Assembly: GCF_038595055.1 (NCBI RefSeq)
Contig: NZ_CP152002.1
Coordinates: forward strand, 5,438,501-5,502,500
DNA: 64,000 nt
DNA from: Paenibacillus sp. FSL R7-0345
GTDB lineage: Bacteria; Bacillota; Bacilli; Paenibacillales; Paenibacillaceae
Reading direction: 5' to 3'
Part shown: positions 1 through 8,637 of the stretch, piece after piece
How positions within the stretch are numbered: position 1 is the stretch's first letter
Layout of the letters: each line of letters starts with the position of its first letter
Position numbers and translations under genes: made by a program
Notes under the pieces: generated by a model
The model's input: the letters and a program-made list of their open reading frames with translations, nothing else
Databases searched by the model: none
Told to the model about the DNA's origin: nothing

Positions 1-248
1 GGATCGACGGCCGGACCCTTGCGCCTGGTGATGTGCCGCTGAAATGTACTGCCAAGTTCCGCTACCGTCAGCCTGACCAGGGCGTCACACTGACTGCACG
101 GGAAGACGGTAACGTCGATGTTCAGTTTGATGTGCCGCAAAAGGCGATCACACCGGGACAGGCCGTTGTCTTCTACCTGGACGAGCAGTGTCTGGGCGGC
201 GGAACGATTGAAGTAGCGGAGAAGGTTGTGCCGCAGCCTCAGGGGTAA
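1..248 (+). CDS. mnmA: tRNA-specific 2-thiouridylase MnmA, C-terminal end (partial)
   Basis: Only the last ~81 codons are in the window; the frame is open from base 3 and ends with TAA at 246-248. The protein tail contains KFRYRQPDQ and KAITPGQAVVFY followed by CLGGGTIE, which match the C-terminal beta-barrel of MnmA/TrmU. This enzyme puts sulfur on U34 of the tRNAs for Lys, Glu and Gln, using sulfur relayed from a cysteine desulfurase. The catalytic PP-loop and cysteines lie outside the window. It converges on the opp operon and shares a terminator with it. In B. subtilis trmU neighbours yrvO, cymR and rarA; here opp sits between mnmA and rarA. Confidence 0.93.
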   Translation, partial: IDGRTLAPGDVPLKCTAKFRYRQPDQGVTLTAREDGNVDVQFDVPQKAITPGQAVVFYLDEQCLGGGTIEVAEKVVPQPQG

Positions 249-297
249 TTCCTGTACGGATATTATAATTAAACCTCCAGCTGTACTTAGGCAGGAT

Positions 298-339
298 CAA
301 CAAAAACCCCTTTGGCATAAGCCAAAGGGGTTTTTGTTG
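298..339. terminator. bidirectional intrinsic terminator between mnmA and oppA
   Basis: A perfect 19-bp stem (298-316 with 321-339) has a 4-nt ATAA loop. The stem ends in A/T tracts on both sides, so it gives a T-run on either strand. It lies between two convergent genes and should stop both. Confidence 0.93.
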
Positions 340-379
340 TTAAACTTGAATTCAGAAATAAAATTGCGGGTACAAAAAA

Positions 380-2224
380 TTATTCTGCAGCAATCCCTTT
401 ATCAGCAGATACTGCAATGTTATATCTGTACATTCCTGTTCCATCACCGATGAAATAGTTCAGGACACGATTGTTAACCGGAACAAGTGCAGCGCGGTAC
501 AGGGTTGGGAATACAGGGATTTCCTCAACCATCAGCGCTTGCCATTCTTTGTAGATTTCTTTACGTTTCTCTACATCAAACGCAGCTTCAGATACACCTT
601 CCGCCATCAGACGGTCGCTTTCTTCATTTGCATAGCGCGGGAAGTTATAAATTGCATCGCGGCCGTAGAGTCCTTGCGGATCAACGTCGATACCCACGGT
701 CCAAGCACCCTGGTAGACGTCAACCGAAGGATCATCTTCGCCGTTGCTGCCTACACGGTCATAGAATGTATTGAACTCAACCATTTCCAGCGTTACATTC
801 AGACCGATTGCTTTCCAGGATTGCACATAATATTGAGCCAGCGGCTCAGCAATATCCGAACCGGTCATAGAGATAAAATTGATGGTCAACGGCGTGCCAT
901 CCGGATTCGTACGGAACTCACCGCTAAGTTTATAGCCTGCATCTTCCAGAGTCTGCTTTGCTGCTTCCGGATCATAAGGCATACCCGGATTGCTGTCATC
1001 ATGGAATTCAGGATGGGATGGCGGAATCAGTGTTGTTGCATTCCAGCGCAGGCCGTGATAGAAGTTTTTACCGACAGCATCATTATCAACTGCCTGCCAC
1101 ATAGCTTTACGCAGAGCTACATTTGCCATTTTGGCATTTGGATCAGGCGCAACTACATTATTAGTCGCATCCCATTTACCCAGCTTGAAGCCGATGTAAG
1201 TATAAGCGCGGTCAACTGCGCCAAGATATTCAACGTTAGATAGACCGGAGTTATCAGGGAACTGATCTATCGGGAAGTTGTCGACCGCATCGATATTCCC
1301 AGCCTTTAGCTCCTGCACAACTGTAGTCGGAGGAACAACCTTCAGCACAACCTTATCCAGCTTGGGAGCACCACGCCAGTAATCTTCATTCTTAACATAT
1401 ACAACAGATTCGCCCGGTACGATGCTTTCCACTTTGAACGGACCAAAACCGACTGGTTTTTGGCGGACCTCAGGAGAAGCCGCGATTTTGGCAACATCCA
1501 TGGTTCCGAAGATATGCTTAGCCAGCGGATAAATCCAAATACTTCCTGTCAACAGGGAAGGAGTGGATTTCACATAAGTAATTTCTAACTGCTTCTCATT
1601 AAGCACTTTGATCCCTGAGATGGTCTTCGCAGTGCCGGCATGATACTCTTCCATACCAACAATATTGGTGAAATCGGAGCCGTAACGCGGACCGTCATAA
1701 GCCGGGTTACCAATAACTTCATGGGCAAACAGCCAATCCTCAGCAGTAACCGGCTTGCCGTCATGCCAGTTTACATTGTCACGGATGGTGAAGGTGAAGG
1801 TGCGTCCGTCTTCTGAGACTTCATAGGTAGCCGCCCCGTCATTGGTGTACACATAGTCTTTATCCCAGGTCAGCAGACCTTCGTCAAACCAATCAAGAAC
1901 CTCAGCATCCGGAGCACCGGAATAGAAGTTAAAGTTCAAAGTGCCTTCAAAAGGAGTATCAGATACAAGGCCAAAGTTAAGTGTACCGCCTTCAATGGCT
2001 TCACCCTGATTGGTCTTAATCTTGCTGAAATCTGCAATGTTGTACAGGCCATCCTCTGCTGCAGGAGCAGTTGTCGGAGCGGCAGTAGCTGCGGCATCCG
2101 TGGCTGCGGCGGTGGCTGAAGGCTCAGCTGCCTCATTGTTACCTGATCCGCAGGCAGTAACAGCAAGTGACAGGACAAGCAGCAGACTGACTAGCATTGT
2201 CTTTCCGGTTTTTCTTTTTCTCAT
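380..2224 (-). CDS. oligopeptide ABC transporter substrate-binding lipoprotein (OppA/AppA type)
   Basis: This 614-residue protein of the family 5 solute-binding type (SBP_bac_5) captures peptides outside the membrane for the OppBCDF importer. It starts with a lipoprotein signal: basic MRKRKTGK, a hydrophobic stretch and the lipobox LAVTAC, so Cys-25 or so would be lipidated. An Ala/Thr-rich linker (residues ~35-60) follows. The family motif region includes TFTIRDNVNWHDGKPVTAED, and the C-terminal half has the usual long two-lobe fold. The ATG has a GGGAGG ribosome site. It is the last gene of the operon, 20 bp after oppC. Ligand preference (peptide, nickel, murein peptide) cannot be read from sequence. 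Confidence 0.9.
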   Translation of the reverse strand: MRKRKTGKTMLVSLLLVLSLAVTACGSGNNEAAEPSATAAATDAAATAAPTTAPAAEDGLYNIADFSKIKTNQGEAIEGGTLNFGLVSDTPFEGTLNFNFYSGAPDAEVLDWFDEGLLTWDKDYVYTNDGAATYEVSEDGRTFTFTIRDNVNWHDGKPVTAEDWLFAHEVIGNPAYDGPRYGSDFTNIVGMEEYHAGTAKTISGIKVLNEKQLEITYVKSTPSLLTGSIWIYPLAKHIFGTMDVAKIAASPEVRQKPVGFGPFKVESIVPGESVVYVKNEDYWRGAPKLDKVVLKVVPPTTVVQELKAGNIDAVDNFPIDQFPDNSGLSNVEYLGAVDRAYTYIGFKLGKWDATNNVVAPDPNAKMANVALRKAMWQAVDNDAVGKNFYHGLRWNATTLIPPSHPEFHDDSNPGMPYDPEAAKQTLEDAGYKLSGEFRTNPDGTPLTINFISMTGSDIAEPLAQYYVQSWKAIGLNVTLEMVEFNTFYDRVGSNGEDDPSVDVYQGAWTVGIDVDPQGLYGRDAIYNFPRYANEESDRLMAEGVSEAAFDVEKRKEIYKEWQALMVEEIPVFPTLYRAALVPVNNRVLNYFIGDGTGMYRYNIAVSADKGIAAE

Positions 2225-2244
2225 ACTTGTTTCTTCCTCCCTTA

Positions 2245-3150
2245 TTATCCTCTTCTTTGTCTTGCGTCCGTCGCACGCTTCAGCGCCTGACCGACATTAT
2301 TTATACTCAACATCAACACCAGGATCAGCAGTGATGCGGGTAACCAGATCCACCATCTGGACTGCAGAGTCTGCGGGTTGCGGGCATAGCTGACAAGCGT
2401 ACCCAGACTCGGTGTACTTTCGGGAAACCCGAAGCCAAGGAAGGATAATCCCGACTCAAGCCCGATGTTAGCTGCAAGATTCAGCGTCATCGTTACGATG
2501 ATAATCGAACTGAGATTCGGCATCACCTGCTTGAAGATAATCTTCAGATGGGAAGAACCGAGTGTACGGGAAGCCTGAACATATTCAAGCTCTTTCTCCT
2601 GCAATGTCTTGGAACGGATCAGCCTGGCGATCCCCATCCACAGGAATGCTGTCATAATGAGCGAAAAGGTTAGTGTGTTATATTTTGGAACGGCCGTTAC
2701 AAAAGCAATGACCATCATCAGCATCGGCAGAATCATGAAAAAGTCAACCAGACGCATGAACAGATTATCAATAAGGCCCCCGAAATATCCGGAAACCAGT
2801 CCGATTGTAATTCCGATAACCCCGGTCATCAGGGTAACCATAATACCTATACTCAGCGAGTTGCGTGTGCCGATAATGAGCTGTCCGAATACATCACGGC
2901 CGCCGTAATCGGTACCCAGCCAGAACTTGGCTGAAGGCTTTTTATATAGAGAGAACAGGTCAACCTTTACAATCTCCTGCTGGTTGAGGAACAGGGCAGT
3001 CCCGAACACTCCGATAAAGACCAGAGCCAGAAAGATCAGGGAAGTCAGTGCCAGCTTATCTCTAAAAATTTCCCGCCAGATAATGCTCCAGCCTGACGGG
3101 CTTTTTTCGATATTGTGCGGGAGCGGGAGCTCAGCGCTTGATTTTGCCAT
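2245..3150 (-). CDS. oppC: oligopeptide ABC transporter permease (OppC type)
   Basis: The 301-residue inner-membrane permease forms the translocation channel with OppB. A short cytoplasmic N-terminus precedes the first membrane helix (residues ~32-52), and about six helices are visible. GTDYGGRDVFGQLIIGTRNS is the typical OppC/DppC region after helix 1. The EAA loop that contacts the ATPases is the stretch around YVQASRTLGSSHLKIIFKQV. A TGAGGTG ribosome site precedes the ATG. It lies 30 bp after oppB and 20 bp before the binding-protein gene. Confidence 0.93.
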   Translation of the reverse strand: MAKSSAELPLPHNIEKSPSGWSIIWREIFRDKLALTSLIFLALVFIGVFGTALFLNQQEIVKVDLFSLYKKPSAKFWLGTDYGGRDVFGQLIIGTRNSLSIGIMVTLMTGVIGITIGLVSGYFGGLIDNLFMRLVDFFMILPMLMMVIAFVTAVPKYNTLTFSLIMTAFLWMGIARLIRSKTLQEKELEYVQASRTLGSSHLKIIFKQVMPNLSSIIIVTMTLNLAANIGLESGLSFLGFGFPESTPSLGTLVSYARNPQTLQSRWWIWLPASLLILVLMLSINNVGQALKRATDARQRRG

Positions 3151-3180
3151 TTCATTTCACCTCAGTATAGGTTCTGATCC

Positions 3181-4143
3181 TTATTTAATCCGGATGCGCG
3201 GATCAACGATGCTTAATATGATGTCAGACAGCAGCGAACCAATGATAGTAGCAATCCCATATAGCAGCACTATCGCTGTCACCACGGTAAAATCGCGGAT
3301 GACGATCGAGCCCAGGAACAGCTGGCCCATGCCGGGATAACTGAAGATGCTCTCTACAAAGATGGTTCCTCCGATAAGTCCTGTCAGCTCATATCCGAAA
3401 AAGGCGGCTATCGGCAGCAGTGAGTTGCGCAGAATGTGGCGGTTATACACCCGCGATTCTGAAGCCCCCTTTGCTCTGGCGGTAAGAATGAAATCCTTCT
3501 GCTTCGTATCAATAATCTCATTACGCAGATACTGGACCGTACCTACAGTCGTAATTAAAGCGATAGATAAGGCCGGCAGCAGCAAATGATAAATTTTATC
3601 GAGCACATAGCTGAAGCTTCCGGGAACCGCACCTGGCGATACGCTTCCCCCGGTCGGAAACCATGAGAAATAGAAGCCGAACATCCAGAGCATTACAAGC
3701 GCTACAATAAACAGGGGAGCAGCGAATCCGATATAGGTATAGCCGGTAATCAGGCGGTCGCCCCATGTATCATTGAAGCGTCCGCTGAGAATGCCAAGCG
3801 GGATAGCAATCAGATATGTAAGAATCAGCGTAGCCAGCGACAGCCAGAGGGTGTTCATCATCCGCTGGCCGATCAGCTCGGTCACCGGCATTTTGAAGTT
3901 GAAGGACTGGCCCAGATCGCCTTGGACAGCATTGCTGATCCAGTTCCAGTATTGGATGTGCCAGGGATCATTCAGACCCAGCCTTTCCCGCATTGCCTCA
4001 ATTGCTGCCGGATCAATATTCGGATCAAGCATCCCGGTAAGTGCATCGCCCGGCATAGCTTTGGCCATCAGAAATACTAGAATACTCAATAGAAATACCT
4101 GGGGAATCATAATTAACAATCTTCGTACAATAATCTTCCACAT
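3181..4143 (-). CDS. oppB: oligopeptide ABC transporter permease (OppB type)
   Basis: This permease of about 320 residues has six predicted membrane helices and pairs with OppC. The N-terminal helix, IPQVFLLSILVFLMAKAMPG, and the periplasmic segment with DPNIDPAAIEAMRERLGL are characteristic of OppB/DppB. The EAA-like loop is near DFILTARAKGASESRVYNRH. The frame is open to a TTG at 4152, but the ATG at 4143 has the better distance from GAAAGG, so I use it. It then starts 5 bp after oppF ends, which suggests translational coupling. Confidence 0.92.
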   Translation of the reverse strand: MWKIIVRRLLIMIPQVFLLSILVFLMAKAMPGDALTGMLDPNIDPAAIEAMRERLGLNDPWHIQYWNWISNAVQGDLGQSFNFKMPVTELIGQRMMNTLWLSLATLILTYLIAIPLGILSGRFNDTWGDRLITGYTYIGFAAPLFIVALVMLWMFGFYFSWFPTGGSVSPGAVPGSFSYVLDKIYHLLLPALSIALITTVGTVQYLRNEIIDTKQKDFILTARAKGASESRVYNRHILRNSLLPIAAFFGYELTGLIGGTIFVESIFSYPGMGQLFLGSIVIRDFTVVTAIVLLYGIATIIGSLLSDIILSIVDPRIRIK

Positions 4144-4148
4144 ACGTC

Positions 4149-5084
4149 TCAACCTTTCTCGGGCATAGCCACCATATGGGTATCGGAAATGGATCGTAAC
4201 GGGTAAGCCAGGCCGTCCTGGTCAAAATGGCTCCGGTAGGCGTTGTCGTACTCTTCACTTACGGACCGGCGGAAAATATTCCGTTCCTCACGCTGTAAAG
4301 GATCGATATCCGGAATTGCGGCGATGAGACGCTTGGTATAAATATGCCGGGGATTGTCAAAAATATCCTCAGGGGTCCCTTCCTCAACATGGCGCCCCTT
4401 GTACATAATGCCGATGCGGTCGCACATATGCCGGATGATACCGAGATCATGGCTGATGAACAAATACGTCAAATTCAGCTCCTTCTGTATATCCCGCAGG
4501 AAGTTCAGCACCTGTGCCTGAACCGATACATCAAGTGCCGAGACAGGCTCGTCGGCAATAATCAGCTTGGGCTTCAAGGCAATAGCCCGGGCTATTCCGA
4601 TACGCTGGCGCTGGCCGCCAGAGAATTCATGCGGATATTTAAGCACATTGTCAGCACTAAGTCCGACCTGCTCCAGCAGCTCCTGTGTCTTCCGCATTTC
4701 CTCCTGCGGGGACAGCTTCTCGAAATTACGCAGTGGCTCGGCGATAATATCCAATACGCGTTTCTTTGGATTGAGTGAGGAGTACGGATCCTGAAAGATC
4801 ATTTGCACATCACGGCGGACATTGTTCTGCTTGCGTGCACCTTTGGAAGCCAGATCTGCACCTTCGAACAGAATGCTGCCCCCTGTGATCTGATTAAGGC
4901 CGATAATAGCCCGGCCGGTAGTTGTTTTGCCTGAACCGGATTCACCGACAAGACCGTAGGTCTGGCCGGCCTCAATTGAAAGGTTGACACGGTCAACCGC
5001 CTTAACCTCGCCAACCTGACGACTGAACAGCCCGCCCCTGATTGGAAAGTGAACCTGCAGATCCTTAACTTCAAGCAATGCCAT
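4149..5084 (-). CDS. oppF: oligopeptide ABC transporter ATPase (OppF type)
   Basis: One of the two nucleotide-binding subunits that power import, 311 residues. The Walker A is GESGSGKTTTGRA, the signature is FSGGQRQRIGIARA, the Walker B is KLIIADEPVSALD, and the switch histidine is in FISHDLG. The C-terminal part contains the oligopeptide-transporter extension of this subfamily. The start ATG has a GGAGGTAG ribosome site and lies inside the 3' end of oppD (14-bp overlap), typical of coupled translation of the two ATPases. Confidence 0.94.
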   Translation of the reverse strand: MALLEVKDLQVHFPIRGGLFSRQVGEVKAVDRVNLSIEAGQTYGLVGESGSGKTTTGRAIIGLNQITGGSILFEGADLASKGARKQNNVRRDVQMIFQDPYSSLNPKKRVLDIIAEPLRNFEKLSPQEEMRKTQELLEQVGLSADNVLKYPHEFSGGQRQRIGIARAIALKPKLIIADEPVSALDVSVQAQVLNFLRDIQKELNLTYLFISHDLGIIRHMCDRIGIMYKGRHVEEGTPEDIFDNPRHIYTKRLIAAIPDIDPLQREERNIFRRSVSEEYDNAYRSHFDQDGLAYPLRSISDTHMVAMPEKG

Positions 5085-6096
5085 CGGTGCCTACCTCCTC
5101 CGTGCTATCCGGGAAATGAAAATGTCTGTAGCAGGTGCAGCGAACAAAGTGGCCCGGAGCAATTTCGTGAAGCTGCGGATTCTCCTCATGCGCAGAAGCA
5201 TCAATCCAAGGCGTTCTTCCAGCAAAGCGGCAACCGATGCGCGGCAGATTCTTAAGCGAAGGCACAATCCCCTGTATAACATGCAGCCTTGACTTCACTT
5301 CTTTTACAGTAGGAATGGAGTTGAACAGGGATCTCGTGTACGGATGCTGCGGATTAGAGGTCAGTGTGTAAATATCGGCAATCTCCACGATTTGGCCTGC
5401 GTACATAACGGCCACACGGTCAGCCATTTCACTGACAACCCCGAGATCATGGGTGATAAGGATAATGCCTGCCTGCATATCCTTCTTAAGCTTTTTGATC
5501 AGCTCAAGAATCTGCAGTTGAATGGTCACATCCAATGCCGTTGTAGGTTCGTCGGCAAGCAGCAGCTGCGGCCCGTTTGCAATCGCGATAGCGATGATAA
5601 CGCGCTGGCGCATACCGCCGGATAGTTCATAAGGGTATTGATGGTATGTATGTTCAGGGCGGGGGATGCCCACTTTTGTCAACAGATCGAGCACTTTCTC
5701 TTTTCTCTGTTTTTTGGAGAGGCTGGTGTCATGAAGCAGCAGTACTTCCTCGATCTGACTGCCTATAATCATCAGCGGATTTAATGCAGCTAAAGGGTCC
5801 TGAAAAATCATCGACATTTCTTTGCCGCGGACCTTATTCAGCATGCCGGGGGTCATTTGGACAATATCCTGCCCTTTGTAATTCACTTTCCCTTCAATCT
5901 TTGCCTTCGTATGCAGGCCCATTATGGAAAAAGCAAGCGCGCTCTTGCCTGAACCTGATTCTCCGACGATCGCCAGAATCTCATTTTTCTTCACAGTGAG
6001 CGTCACATCATCAACTGCAGCGTAGTACTGCCCTGCAATTTTGAAGGATGTCGTTAAATGCTCAATTCGAAGTAAGTCTTCACTCAAATTCATCAC
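5071..6096 (-). CDS. oppD: oligopeptide ABC transporter ATPase (OppD type)
   Basis: This 341-residue partner ATPase of OppF is the first gene of the operon. It has Walker A GESGSGKSALAF, signature LSGGMRQRVIIAIA, Walker B LLLADEPTTALD and the switch segment LITHDLG. Near the C-terminus is the oligo_HPY-type extension with cysteines (GCRFAGRTPW, FVRCTCY) that in OppD/DppD proteins can hold an iron-sulfur cluster. The start is uncertain by a few codons: GTG at 6096, ATG next to it, or a TTG three codons further in, all close to TAGGGTG. The gene order D-F-B-C-A resembles the app operon of B. subtilis more than opp. Confidence 0.93.
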   Translation of the reverse strand: MMNLSEDLLRIEHLTTSFKIAGQYYAAVDDVTLTVKKNEILAIVGESGSGKSALAFSIMGLHTKAKIEGKVNYKGQDIVQMTPGMLNKVRGKEMSMIFQDPLAALNPLMIIGSQIEEVLLLHDTSLSKKQRKEKVLDLLTKVGIPRPEHTYHQYPYELSGGMRQRVIIAIAIANGPQLLLADEPTTALDVTIQLQILELIKKLKKDMQAGIILITHDLGVVSEMADRVAVMYAGQIVEIADIYTLTSNPQHPYTRSLFNSIPTVKEVKSRLHVIQGIVPSLKNLPRIGCRFAGRTPWIDASAHEENPQLHEIAPGHFVRCTCYRHFHFPDSTEEVGTDGIA

Positions 6097-6211
6097 CCTA
6101 ACACCAGGATTTTTTAGGCAAGGTATTTATGTCACATACAGTAACCCTACCAGCCAACTGTACTTTAAATTTTAGGATTATTATGGAAGCAATCCCTGAA
6201 TGTTAGAGTTT

Positions 6212-6240
6212 ATTCTAATTGACTCATGGTAAATTATCAA
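6212..6240 (-). promoter_or_regulatory. predicted sigma-A promoter of the opp operon
   Basis: On the minus strand TTGATA (6240-6235), a 17-bp spacer and TAGAAT (6217-6212) form a near-consensus vegetative promoter. Transcription would begin near 6205, leaving a leader of about 110 nt before oppD. No other promoter of similar quality is seen in this gap. Confidence 0.7.
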
Positions 6241-6264
6241 TGATTTTCCTATAAAAAAAGTTTT

Positions 6265-6282
6265 TCATGTTAATTAACATGA
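6265..6282. promoter_or_regulatory. 18-bp perfect palindrome upstream of the opp promoter (possible operator)
   Basis: TCATGTTAATTAACATGA reads the same on both strands. It lies 24 bp upstream of the -35 element of the opp promoter, a usual position for an activator or a repressor that loops. The binding protein is unknown; it does not look like a CodY box. It is the only perfect palindrome of this length I saw in the 352-bp gap. Confidence 0.4.
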
Positions 6283-6364
6283 CAAATACGACAAATTCCG
6301 ACTGTTATCGCTATTATTAGTTTGCGTTTTACGTAATATTTCATAGTTCACTCCATCCCTATCA

Positions 6365-6421
6365 ACAAAAAAACCGATGAGTGCAGCAGGAAGACTCTCT
6401 TCCTGCTACATTCATCGGTTT
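6365..6421 (-). terminator. intrinsic terminator downstream of rarA
   Basis: An imperfect hairpin of more than 20 bp pairs AAACCGATGA with TCATCGGTTT on the outside and AGCAGGAAGA with TCTTCCTGCT inside. On the minus strand it is followed by TTTTTTTGTTG. It ends the rarA transcript before the opp promoter. Confidence 0.9.
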
Positions 6422-6448
6422 GTATTGTCTTATGGAATCTCCAGCGGC

Positions 6449-7756
6449 TTATAAGCCCCGCCGCAGCCCCTGATTATGACGGATCTTCGCTTCATTGCCC
6501 TGCTCAGTAGCCTCATAGAACACCTTGCCGGCAATCGGCTTCGGCAAATACTCCTGCCGGACATAGTGGCCGGGGTAGTTGTGAGGGTACTGGTACCCTT
6601 CATGCCCTAGCTTTGCTGCGCCTTTGTAGTGAGTATCGCGTAAATGCAGCGGAACCTCTGCGGACTTCAGCTCTTCAATGGTATTCATGACGTTAGCGAT
6701 TGCTACAACCACCGCATCGGATTTGGGACTTTCCACAGCGAACAGAATCGCCTGGGTCACATTCAGCCGCGCCTCCGGCCAGCCGTTGTTGCGGTAGGCG
6801 TCCAGCGCACTGACAGCCTGGACCATGGCCTGCGGGTTCGCCAGGCCGATGTCCTCGCTGCAGGCGGCGATCAGCCGCCGGATGAAGGTCATCGGGTCCA
6901 TGCCGAGCTTCTCGACGGCATAGAGGAACCAGAACAGCGCGGCGTCGCTGGAGCCGCGGATGCTTTTGTGGAAGGCGGACAGCACATCGTATTGGGTAGA
7001 CTCGTCCGCCTTGACGATCGGCCGGCGGATGGACTCCTCCGCCACAGCCAGTGTAATATGCACGCTGCCGTCCGGCTCGGGCGCTGTTGTCATCGCCGCC
7101 AGCTCCAGCGCGTTGAGCGCCCGGCGGATGTCGCCGTTCGCCATTGCCGCGATGTGCAGCAGCGCGTCTTCATCGGCCTGCAGCCGCATGAAGCCAAGCC
7201 CGTGCTGCTCATCGGCCAGCGCCCGGCGCATCGCTGCCATGCTGTGCTCGCTGGTCAAAGACTCCAGCTGGAACAGCGTGGAGCGGCTCATCAACGCCCC
7301 GTTCACATAGTGAAACGGATTCTCTGTCGTCGCGCCGATAAAGATAATGGTGCCCTTCTCGACGGCGGGCAGCAGCGCATCCTGCCGGGAGCTGTTGAAA
7401 CGGTGCACCTCATCCAGAAACAGAATCGTCTTCGTGCCGTACAGCGCCTTGTTGCTCTGGGCTCGGTCGATCACCTCCCGCACATCCTTTACAGAGGCTT
7501 CAACCGCATTCAGCCGAACAAATTCGCCCTGCGTATGATTCGAAATAATATGGGCCAGCGTCGTTTTGCCGCAGCCCGGAGGGCCATACAGCAGAATGGA
7601 CGAGACCTGGTCAGCCTCGATCGCCCTGCGCAGCAGCTTGCCCCGCCCGATAATATGCTCCTGTCCAATATATTCATCGAGACTTTGCGGACGCATGCGG
7701 TCGGCAAGCAGCCGGCCGCCTCCGGTATTGTCACCGAGTGAGAATAGATCCATCAT
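6449..7756 (-). CDS. rarA: replication-associated recombination protein A (RarA/MgsA, AAA+ ATPase)
   Basis: This 435-residue AAA+ ATPase acts at stalled or damaged replication forks and single-strand gaps and is related to clamp-loader subunits and eukaryotic WRNIP1. The N-terminus has LADRMRPQSLDEYIGQEHI, then Walker A GPPGCGKTTLAH (about 59-70), Walker B TILFLDEVHRF, sensor 1 IGATTENP and an arginine-finger region. The C-terminal tetramerisation domain (HYKGAAKLGHEGYQYPHN) is intact. The start ATG follows AAGGAAGTGA. It is the yrvN counterpart of B. subtilis and sits in the conserved trmU-to-hisS neighbourhood. It ends with its own terminator. Confidence 0.96.
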   Translation of the reverse strand: MMDLFSLGDNTGGGRLLADRMRPQSLDEYIGQEHIIGRGKLLRRAIEADQVSSILLYGPPGCGKTTLAHIISNHTQGEFVRLNAVEASVKDVREVIDRAQSNKALYGTKTILFLDEVHRFNSSRQDALLPAVEKGTIIFIGATTENPFHYVNGALMSRSTLFQLESLTSEHSMAAMRRALADEQHGLGFMRLQADEDALLHIAAMANGDIRRALNALELAAMTTAPEPDGSVHITLAVAEESIRRPIVKADESTQYDVLSAFHKSIRGSSDAALFWFLYAVEKLGMDPMTFIRRLIAACSEDIGLANPQAMVQAVSALDAYRNNGWPEARLNVTQAILFAVESPKSDAVVVAIANVMNTIEELKSAEVPLHLRDTHYKGAAKLGHEGYQYPHNYPGHYVRQEYLPKPIAGKVFYEATEQGNEAKIRHNQGLRRGL

Positions 7757-7826
7757 TTCACTTCCTTGCTGTTAACTTTCAGGCAGACTGCGCCTGACAA
7801 CCTCCCCTATCATACCACAAAATATA

Positions 7827-7873
7827 GAAAGAGCATGACCTCGCTCAGTTAAGCGGGTGCCATGCTCTTTGTT
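7827..7873 (-). terminator. intrinsic terminator downstream of the CD3324-like gene
   Basis: AAAGAGCATG pairs with CATGCTCTTT, with further pairing inside (CC-CGCT with AGCG-GG). On the minus strand a T-rich tail follows. It separates the small HTH gene from rarA. Confidence 0.8.
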
Positions 7874-7884
7874 CAAATTTCAGG

Positions 7885-8166
7885 CTAGCGGTTCATCGCC
7901 AGCCGCATTTTTGAAATAATCTTGCGGATGCTTTCCTCAGATAAGTGGTAACGCTTCTGCAGCTCGTTCACCGAGCAGCCGCTGCTGTGACTGCAGAAAA
8001 TCTCCTTGTTGCGGCTGGCAATCTCCTGCCTCGATCCGCTGTTCTCGCCCCATTTTACCCGTTGCTCCGACTTCTTAGGAATGTATAGCAATTCACCTTG
8101 AATGTATCCCTGAAGCTCTTCGAGCAGGCCCGGGGGGAGCACATCCTTTCCATTTACATAACTCAC
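7885..8166 (-). CDS. small helix-turn-helix protein, CD3324/Mor-like family
   Basis: A 93-residue protein with a short N-terminal segment (YVNGKDVLPPGLLEELQGYI), a basic middle (KKSEQRVKWGENSGSR) and a C-terminal helix-turn-helix (SVNELQKRYHLSEESIRKII). This layout fits the small Firmicute proteins annotated as CD3324-like, related to the Mor transcription activator domain. A role in DNA binding is inferred; no target is known. The start is GTG with AAGGAGG 9 bp upstream. The start overlaps a small upstream ORF at 8093-8236 in another frame, so the two may be translationally coupled. Confidence 0.75.
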   Translation of the reverse strand: MSYVNGKDVLPPGLLEELQGYIQGELLYIPKKSEQRVKWGENSGSRQEIASRNKEIFCSHSSGCSVNELQKRYHLSEESIRKIISKMRLAMNR

Positions 8167-8236
8167 GTTGTGTTTCCTCCTTCAACAGGTGTGTCCCTTT
8201 GTGTCCGTCAATTGCCGCATCTAAAGTAATAATCAT
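8093..8236 (-). CDS. possible 47-residue leader ORF overlapping the HTH gene
   Basis: The ATG at 8236 is preceded by AAAGGAGG at 8-nt spacing, one of the best ribosome sites in the area. The ORF encodes MIITLDAAIDGHKGTHLLKE and continues to TGA at 8093, overlapping the start of the HTH gene (8166) by 74 bp in a different frame. No family is recognised. It could be a coupled leader peptide or a chance ORF. The overlap with a better-supported gene lowers confidence. Confidence 0.35.
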   Translation of the reverse strand: MIITLDAAIDGHKGTHLLKEETQRELCKWKGCAPPGPARRASGIHSR

Positions 8237-8593
8237 TGCACCTGCCTCCTTTCTTCAGCTCATATTTGGTAAATACCGTAAGTTCATTATATAAAACCCT
8301 ATGGTTAGCGTCTACATTCAAAGTCATTTAATTATTTCCCCTCGGAGGGGCTTTCTCATTTCCGGTGTTGTAAGTAAGGAGGCCTTGCGGCCTCCCCGTT
8401 AACAGGATTTCCGCCGTTAGACGGAAACCACCTCGTATACTGAAATCATTGCAATCAGCCTCCTTCCAGAGTAATCTTGCCCGGCCGGACACTTATTATT
8501 AAGCCATAGCAGCTGCCTTGTTACAAGATCAAGAATAATTATAATCGTTCTTCACCAAAACAATGAATAACAGGCGGCTGTGGCCGGACGTAA
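8237..8593. other. non-coding stretch with two small hairpins
   Basis: No gene is seen here. Two short palindromes stand out: GGAGGCC-TTGC-GGCCTCC at 8378-8395 and TTTCCG/CGGAAA at 8408-8427. Neither has a T-tail on either strand, so they are not convincing terminators. The promoter of the small ORF and HTH gene (minus strand) must lie in this stretch, but I could not place it confidently. Confidence 0.5.
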
Positions 8594-8627
8594 AAAGGAC
8601 CGCCCTGAACGTTCAGGGCGGTCCTTT
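8594..8627 (-). terminator. intrinsic terminator of helD
   Basis: A perfect 34-bp palindrome centred on CG (AAAGGACCGCCCTGAA and its complement) is followed on the minus strand by TTTTTAC. It lies 10 bp after the helD stop. Confidence 0.92.
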
Positions 8628-8637
8628 CAGTATCTCA

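Noticed and set aside
8378..8427. Two short hairpins as terminators
   Set aside because: Neither is followed by a T-run on either strand.
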